DNA of 27,514 bases from Acidimicrobiaceae bacterium (GTDB lineage Bacteria > Actinomycetota > Acidimicrobiia > Acidimicrobiales > RAAP-2): assembly GCA_003164275.1 (NCBI GenBank), contig PLSY01000177.1, positions 10,627 through 38,140 of the forward strand, written 5' to 3'. Made by a program: the position numbers and the translations under genes. The notes beneath the pieces were generated by a model. That model was given only the letters and a program-made list of their open reading frames with translations, was not told the DNA's origin and did not search any database. Of the stretch, positions 15,642-23,380 are shown piece after piece. Every line of letters begins with the position of its first letter. Position 1 is the first letter of the stretch.

Positions 15642-17129
15642 TCAACCGGTAGCGGCGAGCGAGTCGAGGACAAGACGTGCCGCCGTGCGCCCGCTCCCGA
15701 TGCATGCAGGGATGCCGACTCCTCGATAGGCGGCACCAGCCAAGGCCATGCCGTGGAAGGGGGCCAAGTGCGCATTGATCGTGTCCACCCGGTCGAGATG
15801 GCCCACCCGGTACTGAGGGAAGGCGTCATTCCACCGGGTCACCATCGAGGCTCGGGCCGTTCCCCGGAGACCGATGAGCTCGCTCAGTTCGGCGACGGCC
15901 GCTTCCACGATCTCGTCGTCGCTCAGATCGGCATGGCGGTTGTCGCCGAAGCGTCCGAACGACACGCGCACCAACTCGTCACCGGGCCGGGAGAGGTGTG
16001 GCCACTTCCGGCTCAGGTATGTGCAACCCGTTGCCAAGGCCGGTCGTCCTGAGATGGTCGAGGTCCGAGGGACGAGGAATCCGGTGCCCGTCAACGGGGC
16101 TGTCACCGCCCCTTGCGTCACGGACAAGGTGACCACGGTGACCGACGCGTACTCGATGGACCCGAGCAGCGCGGCGGCGTCCGGAGCCAGCGGGGAGAGT
16201 AACGACGCGGCCGGGCCGGCGGGCAGGGCGAGGACCACCGCGTCGACGCTCTGAGCACCAGTTGTGGCCTCCCCGGGACTTGCCGCTTCGGCGGTGTTCA
16301 CCGTCCATCGACCTATGCCGGTCGCTGGTTGGCTCCGGTACTCGAGGCCCTCCACTGGCGAGCGCAGATGGAAGGTAACACCGCGCCCCCGTAGCGCTTC
16401 GGCCAACAGGTCGACCAAGCTGGCCGTGCTGGACGACAACGACCAAAAGACCGGGGAGGCACTGTTCTCGGTTGTCGCTGACGCGGTCCGGGCCTGGCCG
16501 AGACGTCGCATCAACGACCCGGGTTGGCGGGCGGCCGCCAACAGAGGGGGGAAGGTTGCCGCTGCGCTCAGGAGGTCGACGTTTCCGGCATTGATGCCAC
16601 CGATGAGTGGGTCAGCCAGCCTCTCGGTGATGGCCCTACCGAGCCGGGTGGTCACGATGTCCCCCACCGTCCGGTCGCCGGTTGCCGTGGGGTCGCCCCG
16701 GTGGAGGCCGAGTAGGTCTCGCGCGGCGATCAGAGCCTCTCCCGGACTCACGATGCCAGAGCGCACCAGAGGCCACCAGCGGGTCGGAATACCGAGGTTG
16801 AGCCCCTCGGGCATCGGTCGGAGACGCCCTCTGGCCCAGATGGCAGCCCCGGAGGCGCCAACAGGCACGAGTCGGTCGTCGATTCCGAGCTCGGTACAGA
16901 GCCCCGTTGCCTCCGGGCGCCGGGCCAAGAAGGCGTCGGCGGCCAGGTCGACCGTCCGGCCGTCAAACTGGGTGGAGCGAAGCTTGCCACCGAGGCTCTC
17001 GTCGGCCTCGTAGATGTGCACGTCAGCAGAGCGGGCGTCGCCCGCTCCGGACACCAGCTCCCAGGCCGCCGCCAACCCGGCGATCCCGGCGCCGATGACG
17101 GCGATGATCGGCCGGTCCGGCTGACTCAT
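15642..17129 (-). CDS. hemY: HemY/CgoX: oxygen-dependent coproporphyrinogen III / protoporphyrinogen oxidase
   Basis: 495 aa FAD flavoprotein. The N-terminal dinucleotide-binding motif is VIGAGIAGLAAAWEL (about 10-25), followed by YEADESLGGKLRST; the C-terminal FAD motif is GMALAGAAYRGVGIPACIGSGR (about 462-483). The middle carries DPLIGGINAGNVDLLS, typical of this family. In actinobacteria the enzyme generally oxidises coproporphyrinogen III to coproporphyrin III before iron insertion, so CgoX is the likelier role; sequence alone does not separate the two. The start ATG overlaps the hemH stop (ATGA). It is third in the hemE-hemH-hemY-lnt operon. Confidence 0.95.
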   Translation of the reverse strand: MSQPDRPIIAVIGAGIAGLAAAWELVSGAGDARSADVHIYEADESLGGKLRSTQFDGRTVDLAADAFLARRPEATGLCTELGIDDRLVPVGASGAAIWARGRLRPMPEGLNLGIPTRWWPLVRSGIVSPGEALIAARDLLGLHRGDPTATGDRTVGDIVTTRLGRAITERLADPLIGGINAGNVDLLSAAATFPPLLAAARQPGSLMRRLGQARTASATTENSASPVFWSLSSSTASLVDLLAEALRGRGVTFHLRSPVEGLEYRSQPATGIGRWTVNTAEAASPGEATTGAQSVDAVVLALPAGPAASLLSPLAPDAAALLGSIEYASVTVVTLSVTQGAVTAPLTGTGFLVPRTSTISGRPALATGCTYLSRKWPHLSRPGDELVRVSFGRFGDNRHADLSDDEIVEAAVAELSELIGLRGTARASMVTRWNDAFPQYRVGHLDRVDTINAHLAPFHGMALAGAAYRGVGIPACIGSGRTAARLVLDSLAATG

Positions 17130-18121
17130 GCCGGGATTGTCGAGCCGGACGGCGAACCTGAAGGTTCGAACGAGGGGACTGCGGCCATGACGACACTGGC
17201 CAGCAGCCCGACAAACTCCTTGTCGTCGTTGAGCGAGGCGGTCCTGGCGAAATACACCCCGGCCGACTCGGCCACCTGGGCGGCCTCGATGTCGAGGTCA
17301 TAGAGGACCTCTAAATGGTCCGAGACGAACCCCACCGGGCATACGACGACCGATGCGACGCCTTCTTGTGCCACGCGACGGATCTCGAGCAGCAGGTCCG
17401 GTCCGATCCACGGATCGGGGGTCCGACCCGCGCTCTGCCAGGCCACTCCCCAGCTCACCCCCGGCAAATTGTCGAGTTCGAGCAGGTCGGCGATGTCGGC
17501 GCCGGACTCGCCGACTTGGGAGGGATAGGGGTCGCCTTCGGTGACCACGCTCTCGGGCAGGCTGTGGGCGGTGAAGAACACAGCAGTCCGCCCCGCTTCC
17601 TGCCGGCTGACCGAGTCCAAGGCAACAGCCACCCGGTCAGCCAGCAGCCGGGCAAACCCCTCCGCGCGGTGCCACGAGGCGATGCTCACGAGTTCGAGGG
17701 GCGGCGAGGCTTCGGCTGCCGCTTCGGCCGCCCGATCGAAGTACTGGCCTGACCCGAGAGTCGACTGGTGGGGGGTGAGGACGATGCCGATGACCTGTCG
17801 GACTCCTGCGGCGGCGAGCTCGGCCACTCCGTCTTCGATGCTCGGCGCGGTGTACTTGGCACCGAACCGGACGAGGAACCGGCCCGGGGCGAGGTCATCC
17901 AACGCCGAGGCCAAGCCAGCGACCTGGGCTCGAGTGCGCTCAGTCAGCGGTGAGGTGCCCCCGATGGAGTCGTAGCGGCCCACCAGCTCGCTCAGCTGCT
18001 CGGGGCTGGGCGGGCGACCTCGGCGGATGGTCGTATAGAACGGCTCGACCCCTTCCGTGGTTGACGGGGTGCCGTGGGCCATGACCAGCACTCCGATGGG
18101 CGGTGCCGCAGAGTCGGTCAT
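17126..18121 (-). CDS. hemH: Ferrochelatase (probably coproporphyrin ferrochelatase)
   Basis: 331 aa. It inserts Fe(II) into coproporphyrin III (or protoporphyrin IX) in the cytoplasm. Visible family features are the N-terminal VLVMAHGTP, YDSIGGTSPL (about 50-59), FTAHSLPE with the metal-site His (about 183-190), and CPVGFVSDHLEVLYDLD with the catalytic Glu (about 272-288). Many actinobacterial ferrochelatases carry a [2Fe-2S] cluster bound by one internal and three C-terminal Cys; here the C-terminus (PSFEPSGSPSGS) has none, so this protein appears cluster-free. Starts and stops overlap hemE and hemY by ATGA at both ends, so the three enzymes are made together. Confidence 0.95.
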   Translation of the reverse strand: MTDSAAPPIGVLVMAHGTPSTTEGVEPFYTTIRRGRPPSPEQLSELVGRYDSIGGTSPLTERTRAQVAGLASALDDLAPGRFLVRFGAKYTAPSIEDGVAELAAAGVRQVIGIVLTPHQSTLGSGQYFDRAAEAAAEASPPLELVSIASWHRAEGFARLLADRVAVALDSVSRQEAGRTAVFFTAHSLPESVVTEGDPYPSQVGESGADIADLLELDNLPGVSWGVAWQSAGRTPDPWIGPDLLLEIRRVAQEGVASVVVCPVGFVSDHLEVLYDLDIEAAQVAESAGVYFARTASLNDDKEFVGLLASVVMAAVPSFEPSGSPSGSTIPA

Positions 18122-19188
18122 GCCCCTACCACTCCGGCGCGGCCCTCGGCATGGACGAGCGCCACCACCTGCTCCAAAATGCCCGGGTCGGTCTCGGGCA
18201 GGACGCCGTGCCCGAGGTTGAAGATGTGGCCCGGAGCCGTGCCGGCCCGGTCAAGAACCTCGCGGGTCTCCGACTCGGCCACCTCCCAGCCGGCCAGACA
18301 CAGGGCGGGATCGAGGTTCCCTTGCACGGAAACACCGGGTCCGACCCGTCGGCGGGCCTGGTCGAGTGGGACCCGCCAGTCGATTCCGACGACGCTGCTC
18401 CCGGCGGTGGCCATGGCCGCGAGCAGCTCCCCGGTGCCTACCCCGAAGAGGATGGTCGGTGTCCCAGGGTGTGATCGCTCGAGCTCGGCGAAGAGGTGTT
18501 GGGTGGCCGGCAGGACCAGCTCTTGGTAGTGGTGGGGGGTAAGGATGCCCGCCCAGCTGTCGAAGAGCTGGACGGCGGATGCTCCTGCATCGAGTTGGGA
18601 CCGCAACGAGGCGAGGGCCAGGTCGGTCAGTCGCTCGACGAGCTCGTGCCAGATCGCCGGCTCCCCGTGCATGAGGGCCTTCACCTTGGTGAAGTTCTTG
18701 GACGGCCCTCCCTCGACGAGGTAGCTGGCCACGGTGAACGGGCCTCCGGCGAACCCGATGAGCGGCACCTCCAGTTCAGAGGCGAGGATGCGAACCGCAT
18801 CCCCCACGTACGGGGTGTCGATGGAAGGCTCCAGGGGACGCAGGCGTTGGAGGTCCTCTTTGCGACGGAAGGGTTCGGCCACGACCGGGCCGGTGCCTGG
18901 AGCCACATCCACCCCGAAGCCGATCGCCGCCACCGGCACGACGATGTCCGAGAAGAAGATGGCGGCGTCGGTGCCGTACCGATCGACCGGCTGGCGGGTG
19001 AGGCGTGCGACCAACTCGGGCTGACTGATGGCATCGAGGATGCTTCCGGGCCCCCTGGCGGCGCGGTATTCGGGGAGGGAGCGCCCAGCTTGGCGCATGA
19101 ACCAAACCGGGACGTGTCGTACCTCGAGCCCCCGACACGCCCGAATGAACGGTGCGTCATCGAAGCGACCCTGCTCAATAGTGGCCAT
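18118..19188 (-). CDS. hemE: Uroporphyrinogen decarboxylase
   Basis: 356 aa from ATG 19188 (MATIEQ), the normal length. The frame is open for 225 more codons upstream but that part lacks family similarity and runs opposite helD. HemE converts uroporphyrinogen III to coproporphyrinogen III in the cytoplasm. The N-terminal signature is VWFMRQAGRSLPEYR (about 27-41), with the active-site Asp in IFFSDIVVP (about 79-87), then GFAGGPFTVASYLVEGG, FDSWAGIL and the C-terminal FNLGHGVLPETDP. GGAGAG-like sequence stands about 10 bases upstream of the start. First gene of the operon, divergent from helD. Confidence 0.96.
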   Translation of the reverse strand: MATIEQGRFDDAPFIRACRGLEVRHVPVWFMRQAGRSLPEYRAARGPGSILDAISQPELVARLTRQPVDRYGTDAAIFFSDIVVPVAAIGFGVDVAPGTGPVVAEPFRRKEDLQRLRPLEPSIDTPYVGDAVRILASELEVPLIGFAGGPFTVASYLVEGGPSKNFTKVKALMHGEPAIWHELVERLTDLALASLRSQLDAGASAVQLFDSWAGILTPHHYQELVLPATQHLFAELERSHPGTPTILFGVGTGELLAAMATAGSSVVGIDWRVPLDQARRRVGPGVSVQGNLDPALCLAGWEVAESETREVLDRAGTAPGHIFNLGHGVLPETDPGILEQVVALVHAEGRAGVVGA

Positions 19189-19287
19189 CTCGTCGGTCTC
19201 TCCGGAGCTCAGCGGCCGGCCAGGGCAGTTGGTCCGATGAATCCGGACGGGCCGGTCGCGACCTCTACCTGGCGCGCCCTGGTCGGG

Positions 19288-19316
19288 AATGTACGAAGAG
19301 CCATGGCCAGAGTCTA
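19288..19316 (-). promoter_or_regulatory. Candidate -10 elements for the hemE operon
   Basis: On the minus strand TAGACT (complement of 19311-19316) and TACATT (complement of 19288-19293) both fit TANNNT and lie about 120 and 100 bases before the hemE ATG. No -35 consensus is evident at the right spacing for either, so this only marks the likely zone. Confidence 0.3.
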
Positions 19317-19351
19317 GAGAGGTGGGACAGACCGATTGCCGCCACTCCTGT

Positions 19352-19379
19352 CGCGGCCCCAAGCCGCGGGGCATACAAT
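19352..19379 (+). promoter_or_regulatory. helD promoter with a GC dyad beside the -10 box
   Basis: TACAAT at 19374-19379 is the best -10 box near helD. The perfect inverted repeat CGCGGC (19352-19357) and GCCGCG (19363-19368), separated by CCCAA, fills the space between -10 and -35. It could be an operator or simply GC structure. A transcript start near 19386 would give a leader of about 40 bases to the GTG at 19426. Confidence 0.45.
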
Positions 19380-19425
19380 CGAGGGTTCCCCTGAGCCGGA
19401 TGGGGCAGCCAGATCGGAGGTGGCG

Positions 19426-21729
19426 GTGGAGGCAGAGCAGGAGGTCGAACAAGAGTTCGTAGACCTGGCTTATGCGCGACTCGACGCCATGCGGCAAGAC
19501 GCCAACTCCATGATGGAGGGAGTGCTCGACCTCGGGAGGGGCGGGACCTTCCAGTCCAGAACCGAGCGCGACGTCATTGTTCGGACCTCGCTGGCCCGGC
19601 TCGAACAGCTCGACATCGGCGACCAGGCGCTCACGTTCGGCCGTATCGACCGGGTGGATGAGGTGGCCAACGGCATCCTCAGTGGGGTCGCCAACGGCGA
19701 CGCCGGGGAGGTTATGCCGAAGGTCGAGACCTTCCATATCGGTCGGCTGGCCATCCATGACGCTGACCACGACCCGCTGGTGGTCGACTGGCGGGCGCCC
19801 ATCGCCGAGCCGTTCTACCGGGCAACCGGCCGTGATCCACAGGGCCTCGTCCTCCGCCGGCACTTGGCACTCGAGGGCCGTCGGGTAGTGGGCCTGGAGG
19901 ACGAACGCTTCAGCGCCCCTGGCTCAGCCGCCCTCATCGATGCCCAATCCAATACCGCCACCGCGGAAGGCGATGGCTCTGGCGAACTGATTGTCAGCGA
20001 TCTGCCCATCGGCGGTCCGGCCGCGCTCCTGGCTGCTCTCGACCGGGCTCGATCCGGTCGGATGACCGACATCGTCTCGACCATCCAGCGTGAGCAAGAT
20101 GAGATCATCCGCGCCCCCTTGTCCGGTGTGCTGGTCGTCCAAGGCGGCCCGGGAACGGGTAAGACCGCCGTGGCTCTGCACCGGGCGGCCTATCTGCTCT
20201 ACACGCACCGGTTCCCTCTCGAGCGGCAGGGGGTCCTCGTGGTCGGGCCCAATCCGCTGTTTCTCCGCTATATCGAACAGGTCCTCCCGTCGCTTGGCGA
20301 GACGGGAGTCACGCTGTCGACGGTCTCCGGCCTGGTCACCGAGATCAAGATCAAAGAGAACGGCCCGGTCGAGGTGGAGCGCCTGAAGGGCGACGCCCGT
20401 ATGGCGAAGTTCATCGCTCGAGCTGTGCGGACTCGCCAGCGGCCCCTCCCGAACGACGTGGCCATTCCCTACGGGGCGCTGGTGCTGCGTCTCACCGCCG
20501 AAGACAGCCGAAAAATCGTGGAGGTGGTACGGCGGCGGCCCGGAACCCACAACTCGCGCCGCCGGATCATCGAGCAGTCGGTGGCCCAGCTGCTGGCTGA
20601 TCGGGCCCGGCAGTCCCAGCAGACGCTCGGAATCGGGATCCCTGCGTCGGTGACCGCCTTTCCGGGCTACGAGGACCCGTCGGAGCTGGCTGAGGACGAG
20701 TTCGACATCGAGGACTTCTCCCGCAAGGTGAGGCGGGTGCCGGAGCTGGCCGAGGCACTCGACCGGATGTGGCCTCGATTGTCATCTCACGAGTTGCTCC
20801 ACGACCTCTTCGGAGCCCCTCCGCTCATTGCCGCGGCGGGACGTGGATTCCTCACCGACGACGAGCAACGACTACTCCGCCGCCCCCGCTCGGAGTCCTT
20901 CGAGGACGTGCGCTGGACTCCCGCCGACGCTGCTCTGGTCGACGAGGCCCGGCATCTGCTGGGGCCACGTGCCGGGACTGCAGACGATGATCTCCGCAAG
21001 TACGGCCACATCGTGGTCGACGAGGTGCAGGACCTCTCGCCGATGCAGCTGCGCATGCTGACCCGGCGCTCGCTGTCGGGCTCGATGACCGTGGTCGGGG
21101 ACATCGCCCAGGCCACGGCCCCGACGGCACCAGGGTCCTGGGCCGACATCACCGACCACCTGCCCAGGCGCAAGCCTGCCCGTACCGTCGAGTTGACGGT
21201 GAGCTACCGGACCCCGGCCGAGGTCCTGGCGGTGGCCAGCCGGGTTTTGGCCGTCGCCGCTCCCGATCTCAGCCCGCCCCGACCTGTGCGGCGTACCGGC
21301 GAAGAGCCGAGGGTGATCGCCGCGGTCGATGCCCAGGGCTCCCATGATGATGCGACGGTCTCGGACCTGGCCCGCCAGGTCGCCCAGATCGCCGGAGAGG
21401 AGGTGGTGGCGGTCAAGCCCGGTCGTGTGGCCATCCTCGCCCCTGAATCCCTCTTGGCCGACCTCGCCGAGGCCCTTTCGGAAGCTGGTCTACCGGTCGT
21501 GGACGCTCGAGACATGCGGAAAGGCGGACTTTCCGAGCCCCTCGTGCTGCTGGCCGCTGAGGCCACCAATGGTCTCGAGTTCGACTCGGTCGTGGTGGTG
21601 GAGCCAGGGCTGATTGCCGGGGAGACGGCGCGAGGCCTGAGGACGCTCTACGTCGCCCTCACCAGACCGACCCAGAGGCTGACGGTTCTCTATCTGACGG
21701 CCCCTCCTGCCGCACTGCTGGCTCCCTGA
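19426..21729 (+). CDS. helD: HelD-like RNA polymerase recycling ATPase (UvrD/Rep-like helicase fold)
   Basis: 767 aa from GTG 19426, chosen because GGAGG lies 5 bases upstream and the -10 box at 19374 would otherwise fall inside the gene; the frame is open to 19336. An N-terminal coiled region (EQEFVDLAYARLDAMRQDA) is followed by the HelD signature VVDWRAPIAEPFYRAT (about 106-121), Walker A GGPGTGKT (240-247) with HRAAYLLY, Walker B VDEVQD (531-536), the SYRTP arginine motif, and a UvrD-type C-terminus with LRTLYVALTRPTQRL. HelD proteins remove stalled RNA polymerase from DNA; some actinobacterial members protect it from rifampicin. The gene stands alone between divergent hemE and ctaE and ends at a hairpin terminator. 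Confidence 0.88.
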   Translation: MEAEQEVEQEFVDLAYARLDAMRQDANSMMEGVLDLGRGGTFQSRTERDVIVRTSLARLEQLDIGDQALTFGRIDRVDEVANGILSGVANGDAGEVMPKVETFHIGRLAIHDADHDPLVVDWRAPIAEPFYRATGRDPQGLVLRRHLALEGRRVVGLEDERFSAPGSAALIDAQSNTATAEGDGSGELIVSDLPIGGPAALLAALDRARSGRMTDIVSTIQREQDEIIRAPLSGVLVVQGGPGTGKTAVALHRAAYLLYTHRFPLERQGVLVVGPNPLFLRYIEQVLPSLGETGVTLSTVSGLVTEIKIKENGPVEVERLKGDARMAKFIARAVRTRQRPLPNDVAIPYGALVLRLTAEDSRKIVEVVRRRPGTHNSRRRIIEQSVAQLLADRARQSQQTLGIGIPASVTAFPGYEDPSELAEDEFDIEDFSRKVRRVPELAEALDRMWPRLSSHELLHDLFGAPPLIAAAGRGFLTDDEQRLLRRPRSESFEDVRWTPADAALVDEARHLLGPRAGTADDDLRKYGHIVVDEVQDLSPMQLRMLTRRSLSGSMTVVGDIAQATAPTAPGSWADITDHLPRRKPARTVELTVSYRTPAEVLAVASRVLAVAAPDLSPPRPVRRTGEEPRVIAAVDAQGSHDDATVSDLARQVAQIAGEEVVAVKPGRVAILAPESLLADLAEALSEAGLPVVDARDMRKGGLSEPLVLLAAEATNGLEFDSVVVVEPGLIAGETARGLRTLYVALTRPTQRLTVLYLTAPPAALLAP

Positions 21730-21738
21730 CCGTTCCGA

Positions 21739-21770
21739 ATCGCCCCAGATTCCGGGCGATGGGGGTTTTT
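21739..21770 (+). terminator. Intrinsic terminator after helD
   Basis: ATCGCCC (21739-21745) pairs perfectly with GGGCGAT (21754-21760) around an 8-base loop, followed by GGGGG and then TTTTT (21766-21770). It begins 10 bases after the helD stop and is the clearest intrinsic terminator in the window, isolating helD from the ctaE-qcr operon. Confidence 0.8.
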
Positions 21771-21811
21771 CGGACCGCCCTGTGAAATGAGTTGGCCCTT
21801 TGCTCACTCCA

Positions 21812-21829
21812 TAGGCTAAAAATACCGGC
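21812..21829 (+). promoter_or_regulatory. Putative ctaE-qcrCAB promoter, possibly giving a leaderless transcript
   Basis: TAGGCT (21812-21817) and the overlapping TAAAAATA run are the only TA-rich elements before the ctaE GTG at 21830. With either as -10, transcription would begin at or a few bases before the start codon. No purine-rich ribosome-binding site precedes it, which fits leaderless translation, frequent in actinobacteria. TTGGCC at 21792 is a possible weak -35. Confidence 0.45.
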
Positions 21830-22441
21830 GTGACTCAGGCCCTCACCGCCGATCCGGCGGTCCCGACCCGACAGCGCCACCGACCCGACAAGCCGTCGAT
21901 GTTGGCCGTCGGGACGATAATTTGGCTCGGCTCCGAGGTGATGTTCTTCAGCTCGCTGTTCGCTGCTTTCTTCACCATTCGGGCCCACGCTTCGGTATGG
22001 CCGCCAGCCGGAGCGCACCTCGACACCGTCCGCGCCGGCATTTTCACCCTCGTCCTCGTGGCCTCGAGCTTCACCATGCAAAAGGCTGTCTGGGACCAGG
22101 AGAAGGGCGCAAGAAAGAGCGCCAAGATCTGGGTGACGGCCACGTTGGTCCTTGGCGCCTTGTTCGTGGCCAACCAGTTCACGGAGTGGATCACGCTCTC
22201 GCACAATCCGGCGACCGACCCGACCCATACGGCCTTCGGCTCGCTCTTTTTCATCATGTCGGGGCTTCACGGTCTGCACGTGACCCTCGGCCTGGTGGCC
22301 ATGATCTTCCTTCTCGGCCGTCTGAAGGGCCCGAAGGGTGACCCGGGCGAGACTCCGGTGTTCCAAAGCGTCAGCTACTACTGGCACTTCGTCGACGTTG
22401 TCTGGGTCGGACTCTACGCCTGCCTCTTCCTTCTCAAGTAG
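21830..22441 (+). CDS. ctaE: Cytochrome c oxidase subunit III (aa3-type)
   Basis: 203 aa, the short five-helix actinobacterial form. Helices lie near 28-50, 65-85, 100-120, 135-158 and 180-202. Family motifs are WLGSEVMFFSSLFAAFF (about 32-48), FTEWITL, FFIMSGLHGLHVTLGL (about 143-158) and the closing SYYWHFVDVVWVGLY (about 182-196). Subunit III stabilises the oxidase core in the membrane. It is first in an operon with qcrC, qcrA and qcrB, the standard actinobacterial arrangement for the bc1-aa3 supercomplex. The core subunit genes are not here; ctaD and ctaF lie convergently 1.2 kb past qcrB. Confidence 0.96.
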   Translation: MTQALTADPAVPTRQRHRPDKPSMLAVGTIIWLGSEVMFFSSLFAAFFTIRAHASVWPPAGAHLDTVRAGIFTLVLVASSFTMQKAVWDQEKGARKSAKIWVTATLVLGALFVANQFTEWITLSHNPATDPTHTAFGSLFFIMSGLHGLHVTLGLVAMIFLLGRLKGPKGDPGETPVFQSVSYYWHFVDVVWVGLYACLFLLK

Positions 22442-22453
22442 GTGCAATACGGG

Positions 22454-23380
22454 ATGCGCAGATTGCTGAAAGCTCGATACTTAGTCCCGGCCACCCTGGT
22501 CGGCTGTGTGGCCGTGGCCGGACTCCTCAGCTTCTCCCCGAGCGCGGCCCAGGCCAGCTCCAGCTCAACCGGGGGAATCAGCACTCCGACCACCAGCCTC
22601 CCCCAGCAGGTCACCACCCAGACCACGACCACGAGCCCGATCGGGACCCCAACTCTTCCGAGCGCATCAGCCACGGCCAAGGCGAACTCAGCGTCCAACC
22701 AGACGGGGCTCTTCTACGCCACACTGCCCAAGGCGTTCATCGCCCCAGGTCAGGCGTTGTTCGCCGCCAACTGCTCCACCTGTCACGGGCCCGAAGCCCT
22801 GGGCACGACCCGTGCCCCGAATCTTCAGGGACTCGGGGCCGGAACGGTCGACTTCTGGGTCTCTACGGGGCGCATGCCGCTCGCCAACTCGAGTATGCAG
22901 GCCACCCGCAAGCCTCCTCGCTTCAACCGGCTACAGACCTTGGAGATCGCCGCATGGGTGCAGTCCCTGACCCCGGGCGAGGGAACCAAGGTGCCGATCG
23001 TCAATACCAATGAGGCCGACCTCGAAGCGGGGAACACACTGTTCACCCTCAACTGCGCGGCATGCCACACCATCACTGGTGCCGGCGACGCACTGGCCAA
23101 CGGGGCCTACGCCCCGAGCCTCCACCTGGCCACGCCTACGCAGATCGTCGAGGCCATCCGCTCCGGTCCGGGCAACATGCCGCACTTCAGCGAGGGAAAC
23201 ATCACCAATGCCGAGGCACGTGACATCGCCTCGTATGTCCATGGCGTCATTCAGCACCCGACCAACCGAGGTGGGTTCGGCCTCGGTGGTATCGGTCCGG
23301 TGGGCGAAGGCTTCGTCGGGCTGCTCCTCGGCGTCGGCCTTTTGATGCTCGTCTGCTTCTGGATTGGAGATCGCACGTGA
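22454..23380 (+). CDS. qcrC: Cytochrome bc1 complex di-haem cytochrome c subunit
   Basis: 308 aa from ATG 22454 (GTG at 22442, directly after the ctaE stop, is the alternative). An N-terminal membrane anchor or signal (about 9-30) is followed by a Ser/Thr/Pro-rich linker (about 36-85) and two cytochrome c domains with CSTCH (Cys107, Cys110, His111) and CAACH (Cys201, Cys204, His205). A C-terminal helix (about 284-303) holds it in the membrane. In actinobacteria this di-haem protein passes electrons straight from the Rieske centre to the aa3 oxidase and replaces a soluble cytochrome c. The stop overlaps the qcrA start (GTGA). The linker is longer and richer in Ser/Thr than I would expect. Confidence 0.95.
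   Translation: MRRLLKARYLVPATLVGCVAVAGLLSFSPSAAQASSSSTGGISTPTTSLPQQVTTQTTTTSPIGTPTLPSASATAKANSASNQTGLFYATLPKAFIAPGQALFAANCSTCHGPEALGTTRAPNLQGLGAGTVDFWVSTGRMPLANSSMQATRKPPRFNRLQTLEIAAWVQSLTPGEGTKVPIVNTNEADLEAGNTLFTLNCAACHTITGAGDALANGAYAPSLHLATPTQIVEAIRSGPGNMPHFSEGNITNAEARDIASYVHGVIQHPTNRGGFGLGGIGPVGEGFVGLLLGVGLLMLVCFWIGDRT

Noticed and set aside
19189..19863. Upstream extension of the hemE frame to 19863
   Set aside because: The extra 225 codons lack HemE similarity and run antisense to helD; ATG 19188 gives the normal length.
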